A stretch of 59,558 nt of DNA from Flavobacteriaceae bacterium UBA6231 (GTDB taxonomy: Bacteria; Bacteroidota; Bacteroidia; Flavobacteriales; Flavobacteriaceae). Positions 44,381-52,893 of the stretch are shown in pieces (positions within the stretch are counted from its first letter, which is position 1; each line of letters starts with the position of its first letter). The notes beneath the pieces are model-generated. The model made no database searches and was not told the origin of the DNA. It saw only the letters and a program-made list of their open reading frames with translations. Where the stretch lies: NCBI GenBank assembly GCA_002441545.1, contig DJWL01000199.1, positions 50,527 through 110,084 of the forward strand. The letters run 5' to 3'. Made by a program: the position numbers and the translations under genes.

Positions 44381-45553
44381 ATGGATGAGGAAATAAAAAA
44401 TTTTGAAACAGAAGCCATTCGCACACAACTTAATCGTAGTGAGTTTTTAGAACACAGTACGCCATTATACTTAACGTCAAGTTTTGTTTTTGAGGATGCC
44501 GAAGATATGCGAGCTTCTTTTACAGAAGAAAAAGAACGTAATATTTATAGCCGATTTTCAAATCCTAATACGACTGAGTTTGTAGAGAAAATTTGTAAAA
44601 TGGAAGGCGCAGAAAGTGGTTATGCTTTTGCTACAGGTATGGCAGCTGTGTTTTCAACGTTTGCTGCTTTGTTAAATAGCGGAGATCATATTGTGTCTGC
44701 ACGTTCTGTTTTTGGTTCTACTCATGCGTTGTTTGTAAATTATTTTCCTAAATGGAATATTTCAACTAGCTATTTCGACATCAATAAGCCAGAAACTATT
44801 GAAAGTCTTATTACGCCAAAAACAAAAATATTGTATGCTGAATCGCCAACAAATCCTGCGATAGATATCATTGATTTAGAATTGTTGGGAAACATTGCAA
44901 AAAAGCATGACTTAATTTTAGTGATTGATAATTGCTTTGCAACACCTTATTTACAACAACCAATTAAGTTTGGAGCTCATTTGGTAATCCATTCAGCAAC
45001 TAAATTAATTGATGGTCAAGGACGTGTTTTAGGTGGTGTAACAGTTGGTAGAGCTGATTTGATTAGAGAAATTTATCTGTTTTCCAGAAATACGGGTCCT
45101 GCTTTGTCGCCATTTAATGCTTGGGTTTTATCAAAAAGTTTGGAAACACTTTCTGTAAGAGTAGACAAGCATTGTGAAAACGCTTTAAAAGTAGCAGAAT
45201 TTTTAGAATCTCATTCAAATGTGAATTGGGTTAAATACCCATTTTTAAAATCTCATCCTCAATATGAAGTAGCAAAAAAGCAAATGAAACTGGGAGGAAA
45301 TATTGTTGCTTTTGAAATTAAAGGAGGTATTGAAGCAGGGCGTAAATTTTTAAACACCATAAAGATGTGTTCATTATCAGCCAATTTAGGAGACACCAGA
45401 AGTATAGTAACGCATCCAGCATCAACAACACATAGTAAATTATCGGAAGCAGACAGATTAGAAGTCAGTATTACAGATGGCTTAGTTAGAATTTCAGTTG
45501 GTTTGGAACACGTAGATGATATTATTCGAGATTTGGAGCAAGCTTTAAATTGA
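44381..45553 (+). CDS. metZ: trans-sulfuration PLP enzyme (O-succinyl/acetylhomoserine sulfhydrylase type)
   Basis: 390 aa, same superfamily as metY but the shorter class. PLP Lys in LVIHSATKLIDGQGRVLGG (near residue 207) and IYSRFSNPNTTEFVEKI near residue 50. The pattern fits MetZ-like sulfhydrylases; cystathionine gamma-synthase is the main alternative. It follows the metX-thrA fusion across a repeat-filled gap and precedes the Rrf2 regulator by 13 bp. Confidence 0.82.
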   Translation: MDEEIKNFETEAIRTQLNRSEFLEHSTPLYLTSSFVFEDAEDMRASFTEEKERNIYSRFSNPNTTEFVEKICKMEGAESGYAFATGMAAVFSTFAALLNSGDHIVSARSVFGSTHALFVNYFPKWNISTSYFDINKPETIESLITPKTKILYAESPTNPAIDIIDLELLGNIAKKHDLILVIDNCFATPYLQQPIKFGAHLVIHSATKLIDGQGRVLGGVTVGRADLIREIYLFSRNTGPALSPFNAWVLSKSLETLSVRVDKHCENALKVAEFLESHSNVNWVKYPFLKSHPQYEVAKKQMKLGGNIVAFEIKGGIEAGRKFLNTIKMCSLSANLGDTRSIVTHPASTTHSKLSEADRLEVSITDGLVRISVGLEHVDDIIRDLEQALN

Positions 45554-45566
45554 TTATATTAGCACA

Positions 45567-46004
45567 ATGCTATCTAAAAAAACAAAATACGGATTAAAAG
45601 CACTTACTTATCTTGCAAGACAAGAAGGAAATACACCTGTTCAAGTAGGTGAAATTGCCGTTAATGAAAACATACCACAAAAATTTTTAGAAAGTATTTT
45701 GTTGACTTTAAGAAAATCAGGTTGTTTAGGTTCAAAGAAAGGAAAACATGGAGGATACTATCTCATTAAAAAACCTTCTGATATTATAATGGCTGATGTT
45801 ATGAGGGTTTTAGAAGGGCCTATTGCGTTAGTGCCATGTGTGAGTTTAAATTTCTACGAAAAGTGTGATGACTGTCCAGATGAGATTACTTGTAGTGTTC
45901 ACAAATTAATGATTCAAGTTAGGGATAGCACCTTAAATGTGTTTAGAAATAACACTTTAGCCGATGTATGTAAGACCTCAAAGGATGAGAATTTCATAAA
46001 ATAA
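45567..46004 (+). CDS. Rrf2 family transcriptional regulator
   Basis: 145 aa. N-terminal winged helix (MLSKKTKYGLKALTYLARQE; EIAVNENIPQKFLESIL; GGYYLIKKPSDI). The C-terminal half has four Cys in a C-x8-C-x2-C-x5-C arrangement (PCVSLNFYEKCDDCPDEITC), able to hold a metal or Fe-S centre. Relatives include IscR and CymR, the latter controlling cysteine genes. A palindrome over the adjacent cys promoter is its likely target. Confidence 0.9.
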   Translation: MLSKKTKYGLKALTYLARQEGNTPVQVGEIAVNENIPQKFLESILLTLRKSGCLGSKKGKHGGYYLIKKPSDIIMADVMRVLEGPIALVPCVSLNFYEKCDDCPDEITCSVHKLMIQVRDSTLNVFRNNTLADVCKTSKDENFIK

Positions 46005-46020
46005 TGAGAAATTTCTTTTT
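45990..46020 (+). terminator. possible terminator after the Rrf2 gene
   Basis: AATTTCAT pairs with ATGAGAAATT (one bulge) across the Rrf2 stop codon, followed by CTTTTT. Confidence 0.35.
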
Positions 46021-46075
46021 ATATTCTTTCATTTTCCTTAATTTTTTTCATTATCCTAAAAAATTATTAAGAATG

Positions 46076-46105
46076 TTTGGTATGTTATAAAAAGTTTTAA
46101 TTTTG
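46076..46105 (+). promoter_or_regulatory. cys operon promoter
   Basis: TTTG at 46076-46079 and TAATTTTG at 46098-46105 are 18 nt apart; both boxes match the phylum consensus. The transcription start is expected near 46111, inside the operator. Confidence 0.7.
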
Positions 46106-46108
46106 TAT

Positions 46109-46129
46109 TTCCTATTAAATCGATAGGAA
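46109..46129. promoter_or_regulatory. palindromic operator over the cys promoter start
   Basis: TTCCTAT (46109-46115) and ATAGGAA (46123-46129) are perfect 7-bp arms around a 7-bp spacer. Placed at the predicted transcription start and next to an Rrf2 gene, this is a natural repressor site. No second copy was noticed in the window. Confidence 0.65.
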
Positions 46130-46149
46130 TAATATAAATCAATTTAAAA

Positions 46150-46413
46150 ATGATTACACAAGTGTTAACAGATTCCATACAAAAAGAAAAATCTACCTAT
46201 AAAGAAGACGTTGTTAAAGAGAGACCCTTTAGAAGTGTTGCAAAGTCTATAAGCTGGAGAATAGTTGGAACTTTAGATACTATTTTGATATCATGGATAA
46301 TAACAGGTAAATTAGAATTAGCGTTTTCAATAGGTTCTATTGAATTAGTAACAAAAATGGTTTTATATTTTTTCCATGAGCGTATTTGGAATTCAATTAA
46401 ATGGGGAAAGTAA
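46150..46413 (+). CDS. DUF2061 family small membrane protein
   Basis: 87 aa. After a polar N-terminus come RSVAKSISWRIVGTLDTILI and a second hydrophobic segment ending FFHERIWNSIKWGK, the DUF2061 pattern with two membrane helices. Function is unknown. It is the first gene of the sulfate-assimilation operon, directly downstream of the operator, and abuts cysH. That suggests a role in sulfate uptake or sulfur reduction. Confidence 0.88.
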   Translation: MITQVLTDSIQKEKSTYKEDVVKERPFRSVAKSISWRIVGTLDTILISWIITGKLELAFSIGSIELVTKMVLYFFHERIWNSIKWGK

Positions 46414-46424
46414 AAGGAAATAGT

Positions 46425-47045
46425 ATGATAACACAAGAAAAAATAAACGAATTAAATAGTCTTTTTAAAGAAGCAAAACCTTCTGAAATTATTAAAAAAG
46501 CTTTTGAAATTAGTAATGAAGCTGTTGTTACAACTAATTTCAGACCTTATGAGGCTGCCATTTTAAATGCGGTTAATTTGGTTAAGCCCAATATACCTGT
46601 GGTTTGGTGTGATACAGGTTATAATACACCACAAACATATAGGCATGCTAATAAGGTAATTGAAGATTTAAAATTAAATGTATTTCTGTATGTGCCTAGG
46701 CAAACAGCTGCCCACAGAGATGTTGTTATGGGAATTCCTAGTATTGAAGCGCCAGAACACAAGTTATTTACCGAGCAAGTTAAATTAGAACCTTTTAGAC
46801 GAGCAATGGAATTCCACAAGCCAAAAGTATGGTTCACAAACTTACGTCAAGGACAAACCGCCTTTAGAGACAGTATTGGAATTTTTAGTGTAAGTAAAGA
46901 TGGTGTTTTAAAAGTGAGTCCATTTTATTACTGGAGTGATTCTGATTTAGATACCTATTTAGAAGAAAATAAGTTGCCAAACGAATTTAAATATTTCGAC
47001 CCAACAAAAGCATTAGAGAATAGAGAGTGTGGTTTACATGCTTAA
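46425..47045 (+). CDS. cysH: phosphoadenylylsulfate reductase family protein
   Basis: 206 aa from ATG 46425; an earlier ATG at 46401 would overlap DUF2061. It reduces (phospho)adenylylsulfate to sulfite. VVWCDTGYNTPQTYRHA is near residue 55, and the C-terminal ECGLHA holds the catalytic Cys. There is no CC...CxxC cluster as in APS reductases, so the PAPS-type fold is indicated, although no APS kinase (CysC) is seen in the operon. True substrate is therefore uncertain. Confidence 0.88.
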   Translation: MITQEKINELNSLFKEAKPSEIIKKAFEISNEAVVTTNFRPYEAAILNAVNLVKPNIPVVWCDTGYNTPQTYRHANKVIEDLKLNVFLYVPRQTAAHRDVVMGIPSIEAPEHKLFTEQVKLEPFRRAMEFHKPKVWFTNLRQGQTAFRDSIGIFSVSKDGVLKVSPFYYWSDSDLDTYLEENKLPNEFKYFDPTKALENRECGLHA

Positions 47046-47057
47046 GACAATTGATAA

Positions 47058-47969
47058 ATGAGTAAAATGAAGAAAGACACATATCATATAAATTCGCTTG
47101 AAAACGAAGCCATTTATATCATGAGAGAAGTAGCTGCACAATTTGAAAAACCTGTGTTGTTGTTTTCTGGAGGAAAAGATTCTATAACCTTGGTAAGGCT
47201 TGCCGTAAAAGCGTTTTACCCTGCTAAAGTGCCATTTCCTTTAATGCATATTGATACAGGCCATAATTTTCCTGAGACCATTGAATTTAGAGATAAATTA
47301 GTTGAAGAATTAGGATTAGAATTAATAGTTAGACATGTTCAAGATTCAATTGATGAAGGTAAAGTAAAAGAAGAATCTGGTAAATACTCAAGCAGAAATT
47401 CATTGCAAACAACAACGCTTTTAGATGCTATTGAAGAATTTAAGTTTGATGCCTGTATTGGTGGAGCAAGACGTGATGAGGAAAAAGCTAGAGCAAAAGA
47501 ACGTATTTTTTCTGTTCGCGATGATTTTGGTCAGTGGGATGAAAAAAACCAACGTCCGGAATTATTCGATATGTTAAATGGGCAAATTCACCATGGACAA
47601 AATGTGCGTGTGTTCCCTATTTCAAACTGGACAGAATTAGATGTTTGGTCATATATTGAAAAAGAAAATATAGAAATTCCATCCATTTACTTTGCTCATA
47701 AAAGAAAAGTCTTTTTACGTGACGGACTTATTTGGTCACATTCAGAATTTGTATATCAAGAAGATGATGAAGAAGTGTTAGAGCGTATGGTAAGATTTAG
47801 AACTGTTGGAGATATGAGCTGTACGGCAGCAGTATTTTCAGAGGCTACAGATATTGCAAGCGTGGTAAGAGAGATTAGAGATTCTACTATTTCTGAAAGA
47901 GGTGCGAGAATAGATGATAAGCGTTCTGATGCCGCCATGGAAAAACGTAAACAACAAGGATATTTTTAG
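47058..47969 (+). CDS. cysD: sulfate adenylyltransferase subunit 2
   Basis: 303 aa, ATP pyrophosphatase type. P-loop LLFSGGKDSITLVRLAVKAF near residue 34 and the conserved RRDEEKARAKERIFSVRDDF near residue 139. With CysN it activates sulfate to adenylylsulfate. The stop codon lies in a perfect hairpin repeat, and a 131-bp repeat-filled gap precedes cysN. Confidence 0.96.
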   Translation: MSKMKKDTYHINSLENEAIYIMREVAAQFEKPVLLFSGGKDSITLVRLAVKAFYPAKVPFPLMHIDTGHNFPETIEFRDKLVEELGLELIVRHVQDSIDEGKVKEESGKYSSRNSLQTTTLLDAIEEFKFDACIGGARRDEEKARAKERIFSVRDDFGQWDEKNQRPELFDMLNGQIHHGQNVRVFPISNWTELDVWSYIEKENIEIPSIYFAHKRKVFLRDGLIWSHSEFVYQEDDEEVLERMVRFRTVGDMSCTAAVFSEATDIASVVREIRDSTISERGARIDDKRSDAAMEKRKQQGYF

Positions 47970-48096
47970 AAAATTTGCTTTAGCAAATTTTCGCTATTAG
48001 CTATTGGTTTTTAGCCTTTAGCACATGTTTAAAATAAAATTATAAAATTACCAGAAGTGAATAGCTAACAGCTAAAAGCTAATGGCAAACAGCAAT
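47969..48096. repeat. hairpin and AGCTAA-type repeats between cysD and cysN
   Basis: GAAAATTTGC (47969-47978) and GCAAATTTTC (47983-47992) are perfect 10-bp arms with a 4-nt loop overlapping the cysD stop. The rest of the gap holds several copies of TTAGCTATT / AGCTAAnAGCTAA in both orientations (about 47993-48085), forming an imperfect long inverted repeat. Confidence 0.6.
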
Positions 48097-48100
48097 AAAG

Positions 48101-49348
48101 ATGGAAGTATTAAAAATTGCAACTGCAGGAAGTGTAGATGATGGAAAAAGCACCTTGATAGGTAGAATACTTTACGATACAAAATCATTAACTACAGATA
48201 AGTTAGAAGCTATTGAAAAAACTAGTAAGCAAAAAGGTTATGATTACTTGGATTTCTCATTGGCAACAGATGGTTTAGTAGCAGAAAGAGAACAAGGAAT
48301 TACTATTGATGTAGCTCATATTTATTTTTCAACAGCTAAAAAAAGTTACATTATAGCCGATACACCTGGTCATGTTGAGTATACACGAAATATGGTAACT
48401 GGTGCGTCAACATCACAAGCATCTATCATTTTAATCGATGCCCGAAAAGGAGTTATAGAGCAAACAAACCGTCATTTCTTCATCAATAATTTATTAAGAA
48501 TTAAGGATGTAGTTGTGACTATAAATAAAATGGATTTGGTTGATTATTCGGAAGACGTTTATAACAAAATTAAAGCGGATTTTTCTGAATTAATGAGCAA
48601 GAGAGACTATCAGGATCAAAAAATAACTTTTATTCCGGTAAGTGCTTTAAAAGGAGATAATGTGGTGAATAGGTCTAATAAAATGCCTTGGTATACAGGT
48701 CAAAGTTTATTAGAGCATTTAGAAGAATTAGATAAAAAAGATATTTTCAATATTGGTACCCCAAGATTTCCTGTACAATATGTTATTCGCCCAAAAACAG
48801 AAGAGTTTCATGATTTTAGAGGGTATGCAGGAAAAGTATATGGTGGCGAATTAAGTGTTGGTGATGAGGTAGTGGTATTACCTTCTCAAACAAAATCTAA
48901 AATAAAAGAGATTTATTTCTATAATGAAAAATTTCAAACCGCTTCAAGACGCTCATCAGTTACTATCACCTTAGAAAATGATATTAATGTAAGTAGAGGT
49001 GATATGATTGTAAAAGATGGTGATTTGCCCACTATAGACAAGCAATTTACAGCCAATATTTGTTGGATGGATTCAACACAATTAACAAATGGTGGTAAAT
49101 ATATAGTGCAACATGGAGTGAATAAAGTGTTGGCAAAAGTTGATAAAATTCATCATAAAATAAATCCAGATTACTCAGGAATTGAAGAAAATGTAACAGG
49201 GTTAAATGTGAATGACATTGCACAAGTTACATTCAAGTTAAACAAGCCTATTTTTTATGATCAATTTAAAAATCACAGAACAAACGGATCATTTATTTTA
49301 ATAGACACACAAACGAATAGCACTGTTGGAGCAGGGTTTATTCAATAA
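48101..49348 (+). CDS. cysN: sulfate adenylyltransferase subunit 1 (GTPase)
   Basis: 415 aa, EF-Tu-like. GTP-binding motifs GSVDDGKSTLIGR (residue ~10), DTPGHVEYTRNM and NKMDLV. It couples GTP hydrolysis to sulfate activation with CysD. It ends without the C-terminal APS kinase (CysC) domain found in CysNC fusions. Confidence 0.96.
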   Translation: MEVLKIATAGSVDDGKSTLIGRILYDTKSLTTDKLEAIEKTSKQKGYDYLDFSLATDGLVAEREQGITIDVAHIYFSTAKKSYIIADTPGHVEYTRNMVTGASTSQASIILIDARKGVIEQTNRHFFINNLLRIKDVVVTINKMDLVDYSEDVYNKIKADFSELMSKRDYQDQKITFIPVSALKGDNVVNRSNKMPWYTGQSLLEHLEELDKKDIFNIGTPRFPVQYVIRPKTEEFHDFRGYAGKVYGGELSVGDEVVVLPSQTKSKIKEIYFYNEKFQTASRRSSVTITLENDINVSRGDMIVKDGDLPTIDKQFTANICWMDSTQLTNGGKYIVQHGVNKVLAKVDKIHHKINPDYSGIEENVTGLNVNDIAQVTFKLNKPIFYDQFKNHRTNGSFILIDTQTNSTVGAGFIQ

Positions 49349-49396
49349 AAAATAATTAAAAAATTCTTTCCATAAAAGGAAAGGTCAGGTACGGTC

Positions 49397-51493
49397 ATGC
49401 AAAGTTTTAGAACGGAAATAGAAAATCCTATTGTCGAAAAGGATATTATTGAATTAGCTAAAAAGATTGAGCTGTTCAATACAGGTAAGATTGATGAAGA
49501 AAAATTTAGAAGTCTTCGTTTAGCACGTGGTGTTTATGGCCAACGTCAAGAAGGCGTTCAAATGATTCGTATTAAACTACCTTTTGGAAAAGTATTAAGC
49601 AATCAATTAAGACGAATTTCTGATGTGTCTGACGAATATTCCCGTGGTCGTTTGCATATCACAACTCGCCAAGATATCCAAATTCATCATGTTGATTTAA
49701 ACAGAACACCACAACTTTGGGCCGACTTAGAAAAAGATGAGGTAACCCTTAGAGAGGCTTGTGGAAATACGGTAAGAAATGTAACAGCTTCAGAAACTGC
49801 AGGCATTGATGTTAATGAACCTTTTGATGTATCTCCTTATGCAGATGCCGTTTTTAAATTCTTTTTAAGAAACCCTATTTGTCAGGAAATGGGACGAAAG
49901 TTTAAAGTGTCTTTCTCATCATCTGATGAAGATACAGGACTTTCATACATTCATGATTTAGGATTTATTGCAAAAATTGAAAATGGTGTTCGCGGATTTA
50001 AAGTGATGCTTGGTGGTGGTTTAGGATCGCAACCACGTCATGCCGATGAGTTGTACAGTTTCTTGCCTTCAGATAAAATAATTCCACTTATGGAAGGCGT
50101 TTTAAGAATTTTTGACCGTCATGGTGAACGTAAAAGCAGAGCCAAAGCCAGAATGAAATTTTTAATTAAAGATATAGAATTAGAAGCCTTTAAAGCGTTA
50201 GTTGAAGAAGAGCAAAACTCCATAGAGTTTAAATCGGTGCCTATTGATTTTGAATCGTATAAACCTTCAAAACCTGTTTCGATTGAAGCACCTATAGTTG
50301 AGATAAGAGATAAGAAAGCTTTTGAAACTTGGAAATCAACCAATCTTGTGCCTCAAAAACAAACCGGTTATGTTGCCATTGGTATTAAAGTGCTTTTAGG
50401 TGATTTTTATACAGATAAAGCAAGATTATTGGCTGATTTAGTTGAGAAATATGCAGCCGGAGAAATACGTTTATCACTTCGCCAAAATATATTGATTCCT
50501 TTTGTTAAGGAAGAATTAGTGCCATTTTTTTATAATGAATTAGATAAACTTGGTTTTGCTGAAGCTGGCTACAACAAAGCGGTTGATATAACGGCTTGCC
50601 CAGGAACAGATACTTGTAATTTAGGAATTGCCAGTAGTACAGGAATTGCTGCCGAATTGGAGCGCGTTATAAAAACAGAATATCCACAGTACTTAGAAAA
50701 TAAAGATTTAGTAATAAAAATTAGTGGTTGTATGAATGCTTGTGGGCAACATACTATGGCTAATATTGGGTTTCAAGGTATGTCCGTTCGTACACCAGAT
50801 AAATTAGTAGCTCCAGCATTACAAGTATTGTTAGGTGGAGGTAATTTAGGTGATGGAAATGGATTGTTTGCTGATAAAGTAGTAAAGATTCCAAGCAGAA
50901 GAGGACCAGAAGCTTTACGAATCATATTAAATGATTTTGAAGCTAATGCTCAAGGTAAATCTTTTTTAGAATATTATAAAGCAACAGGAGAACGTTATTT
51001 TTATGATCTTTTAAATGACCTTCAAGACGTTACTAATCTAACTCAAGCAGATTTTATTGATTGGGGAACTGATGAAAAATATGAAAAAGCAATTGGTGTA
51101 GGAGAATGTGCAGGTGTTGTTATAGATTTAATCTCAACCTTATTTTTAGAGAGTGAAGAGAAAATTGAAAACGCAAAATCTTCTTTTGATGATAAAGTAT
51201 ATTCAGGTGCTATTTATTATGCTTATAGTTCAATGATAAATTCTGCAAAAGCATTATTACTTGCCGAAAATATTAGCACCAATACACAAGCTGGAATTAT
51301 TAATCAGTTTGATGAAGTGTTTACTTCTAATGGTAAATTAGATTTAGGAACAACTTTTTCAGAATTGGTTTATCAAATCAGAGAGTTTAATCCAACTAAA
51401 GAATTTGCATCAGTTTATATTGAAAATGCAAATCAGTTTTTAGAGAAAGTAAAAGCATTTAGAAGTGTTGAAAACAAAACATTAAGCCTTTAA
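49397..51493 (+). CDS. siroheme sulfite reductase with C-terminal HEPN-like domain
   Basis: 698 aa. Residues 1-~560 are a nitrite/sulfite reductase: RGVYGQRQEGVQMIRIKLPF, GRLHITTRQDIQIHHV, and the Fe-S/siroheme ligands as CPGTDTC (C-x5-C) and CMNAC (C-x3-C) near residues 400-450. Position in the cys operon points to sulfite as substrate. Residues ~575-698 form an all-helical extension (DKVYSGAIYYAYSSMINSAK) that looks like a HEPN domain; the RNase-type Rx4-6H motif was not seen. The extension's role is unknown. Confidence 0.85.
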   Translation: MQSFRTEIENPIVEKDIIELAKKIELFNTGKIDEEKFRSLRLARGVYGQRQEGVQMIRIKLPFGKVLSNQLRRISDVSDEYSRGRLHITTRQDIQIHHVDLNRTPQLWADLEKDEVTLREACGNTVRNVTASETAGIDVNEPFDVSPYADAVFKFFLRNPICQEMGRKFKVSFSSSDEDTGLSYIHDLGFIAKIENGVRGFKVMLGGGLGSQPRHADELYSFLPSDKIIPLMEGVLRIFDRHGERKSRAKARMKFLIKDIELEAFKALVEEEQNSIEFKSVPIDFESYKPSKPVSIEAPIVEIRDKKAFETWKSTNLVPQKQTGYVAIGIKVLLGDFYTDKARLLADLVEKYAAGEIRLSLRQNILIPFVKEELVPFFYNELDKLGFAEAGYNKAVDITACPGTDTCNLGIASSTGIAAELERVIKTEYPQYLENKDLVIKISGCMNACGQHTMANIGFQGMSVRTPDKLVAPALQVLLGGGNLGDGNGLFADKVVKIPSRRGPEALRIILNDFEANAQGKSFLEYYKATGERYFYDLLNDLQDVTNLTQADFIDWGTDEKYEKAIGVGECAGVVIDLISTLFLESEEKIENAKSSFDDKVYSGAIYYAYSSMINSAKALLLAENISTNTQAGIINQFDEVFTSNGKLDLGTTFSELVYQIREFNPTKEFASVYIENANQFLEKVKAFRSVENKTLSL

Positions 51494-51521
51494 TACAAAG
51501 TGGTTTAAAAACTTAATCATT

Positions 51522-52298
51522 ATGGAATTCAATATTAAAACTTCAAAGTTAACAGTTGTAGGTGCAGGACCAGGCGATGCAGAGCTAATTACTCTTAAAG
51601 CCATAAAAGCAATAGAATCTGCAGACGTAATTTTGTATGATGCACTTATTAATGAAGAATTACTTAATTATGCTTCAAAGGACGCCGAAATTATTTTTGT
51701 AGGAAAACGTAAAGGATGTTATGCTTATCAACAAGAACAAATCAATGAACTCATTGTTAGTAGAGCAAAAAGTCACGGTCATGTTGTTAGATTAAAAGGT
51801 GGAGATCCATTTATTTTTGGAAGAGGAGCAGAAGAGATTGATTATGCAAGGCAGTTTAATATTGAAACTTATGTGGTTCCTGGTGTTTCTTCATCCTTTG
51901 CTGTTCCAGCATATCAAGGTATTCCTTTAACAAAAAGGGGAGCTTCTGAAAGTTTTTGGGTAATAACAGGAACAACAAAATCGCATCAGTTATCAAATGA
52001 TGTTGTTTTGGCAGCACAATCAACGGCAACCGTTGTCATTCTTATGGGAATGGGAAAATTGAATGAAATAGTTGAAATTTTCAAGTCCCAAAACAAGCAT
52101 GAAATAGCTGTGGCAGTTATTCAAAATGGTACAACAAAAAATGAAAAAGTTGGTTTTGGAACTATTAATAACATAGTTAAAGTAGTAGAAGAAAACCAAT
52201 TATCATCACCTGCAATAATTATTATTGGAGATGTTGTGAAGGAACGAGTAGCGTTATCATCAGTTTTGCATGAAATAAAAGCACGGAAAATTGAATAA
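51522..52298 (+). CDS. cobA: uroporphyrinogen-III C-methyltransferase
   Basis: 258 aa. SAM-dependent tetrapyrrole methylase: VVGAGPGDAELITLKAIKAI at the N-terminus and RLKGGDPFIFGRGAEE near residue 90. It makes precorrin-2 for siroheme, the cofactor of the sulfite reductase just upstream. It corresponds to the C-terminal half of E. coli CysG, here a separate gene. Confidence 0.95.
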   Translation: MEFNIKTSKLTVVGAGPGDAELITLKAIKAIESADVILYDALINEELLNYASKDAEIIFVGKRKGCYAYQQEQINELIVSRAKSHGHVVRLKGGDPFIFGRGAEEIDYARQFNIETYVVPGVSSSFAVPAYQGIPLTKRGASESFWVITGTTKSHQLSNDVVLAAQSTATVVILMGMGKLNEIVEIFKSQNKHEIAVAVIQNGTTKNEKVGFGTINNIVKVVEENQLSSPAIIIIGDVVKERVALSSVLHEIKARKIE

Positions 52299-52306
52299 CT
52301 TTTTGA

Positions 52307-52891
52307 ATGGAAAGAAATAATTTATATCCAGTATTTTTAAAACTCAATAATTTAAAAGTGCTTATTGTAGGAGGAGGTCATGTTGCCGAAGAAAAATTAT
52401 CTTTTCTTTTAAAATCAAGTCCAGATGCACATATAGCAATGGTATCTCCTATGTTTAGAGAAGGCACTATAGAATTAGCAAAAAAAGGAGATGTTAAATT
52501 AATAAAACGACGTTACAACAAACGCTTTTTAAAAGGAAAACACATAGTTATTGCAACAACCGATGTTCCAAAAATCAATGTAAAAATATATGAGCATTGC
52601 AGAAAAAGAGGAATATTAGTAAATGTTGCTGATAATCCACCTTATTGTGATTTTTATATGGGAGGAATTGTAACTAAAGGAAATGTAAAAGTAGCCATAT
52701 CCACTAATGGAAAATCGCCTACAACAGCTAAAAGATTGAGACAGTTTTTTGAGGATGTCATTCCGGAGAATGTAGATGATTTGGTAAAAAACTTAAATGA
52801 ATATAGAAAGTCGATTAAAGGTGATTTTGAACAAAAAGTGGAAACACTTAATGAATTCACTAAAGGATTAATTGAAAAAAAAAGAAGCTGA
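52307..52891 (+). CDS. precorrin-2 dehydrogenase / sirohydrochlorin ferrochelatase
   Basis: 194 aa, NAD-binding fold VLIVGGGHVAEEKLSFLLKS near residue 17 and VADNPPYCDFYMGGIVTKGN near residue 107, matching the N-terminal half of CysG. It oxidises precorrin-2 and may insert iron to give siroheme. It sits between cobA and the FAD oxidoreductase. It has a basic mid-section (KRRYNKRFLKGKH). Confidence 0.9.
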   Translation: MERNNLYPVFLKLNNLKVLIVGGGHVAEEKLSFLLKSSPDAHIAMVSPMFREGTIELAKKGDVKLIKRRYNKRFLKGKHIVIATTDVPKINVKIYEHCRKRGILVNVADNPPYCDFYMGGIVTKGNVKVAISTNGKSPTTAKRLRQFFEDVIPENVDDLVKNLNEYRKSIKGDFEQKVETLNEFTKGLIEKKRS

Positions 52892-52893
52892 AA

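Noticed and set aside
46401..46424. Upstream ATG for cysH that would overlap DUF2061 by 13 bp.
   Set aside because: The eight added residues match nothing in the family; ATG 46425 gives a normal N-terminus.
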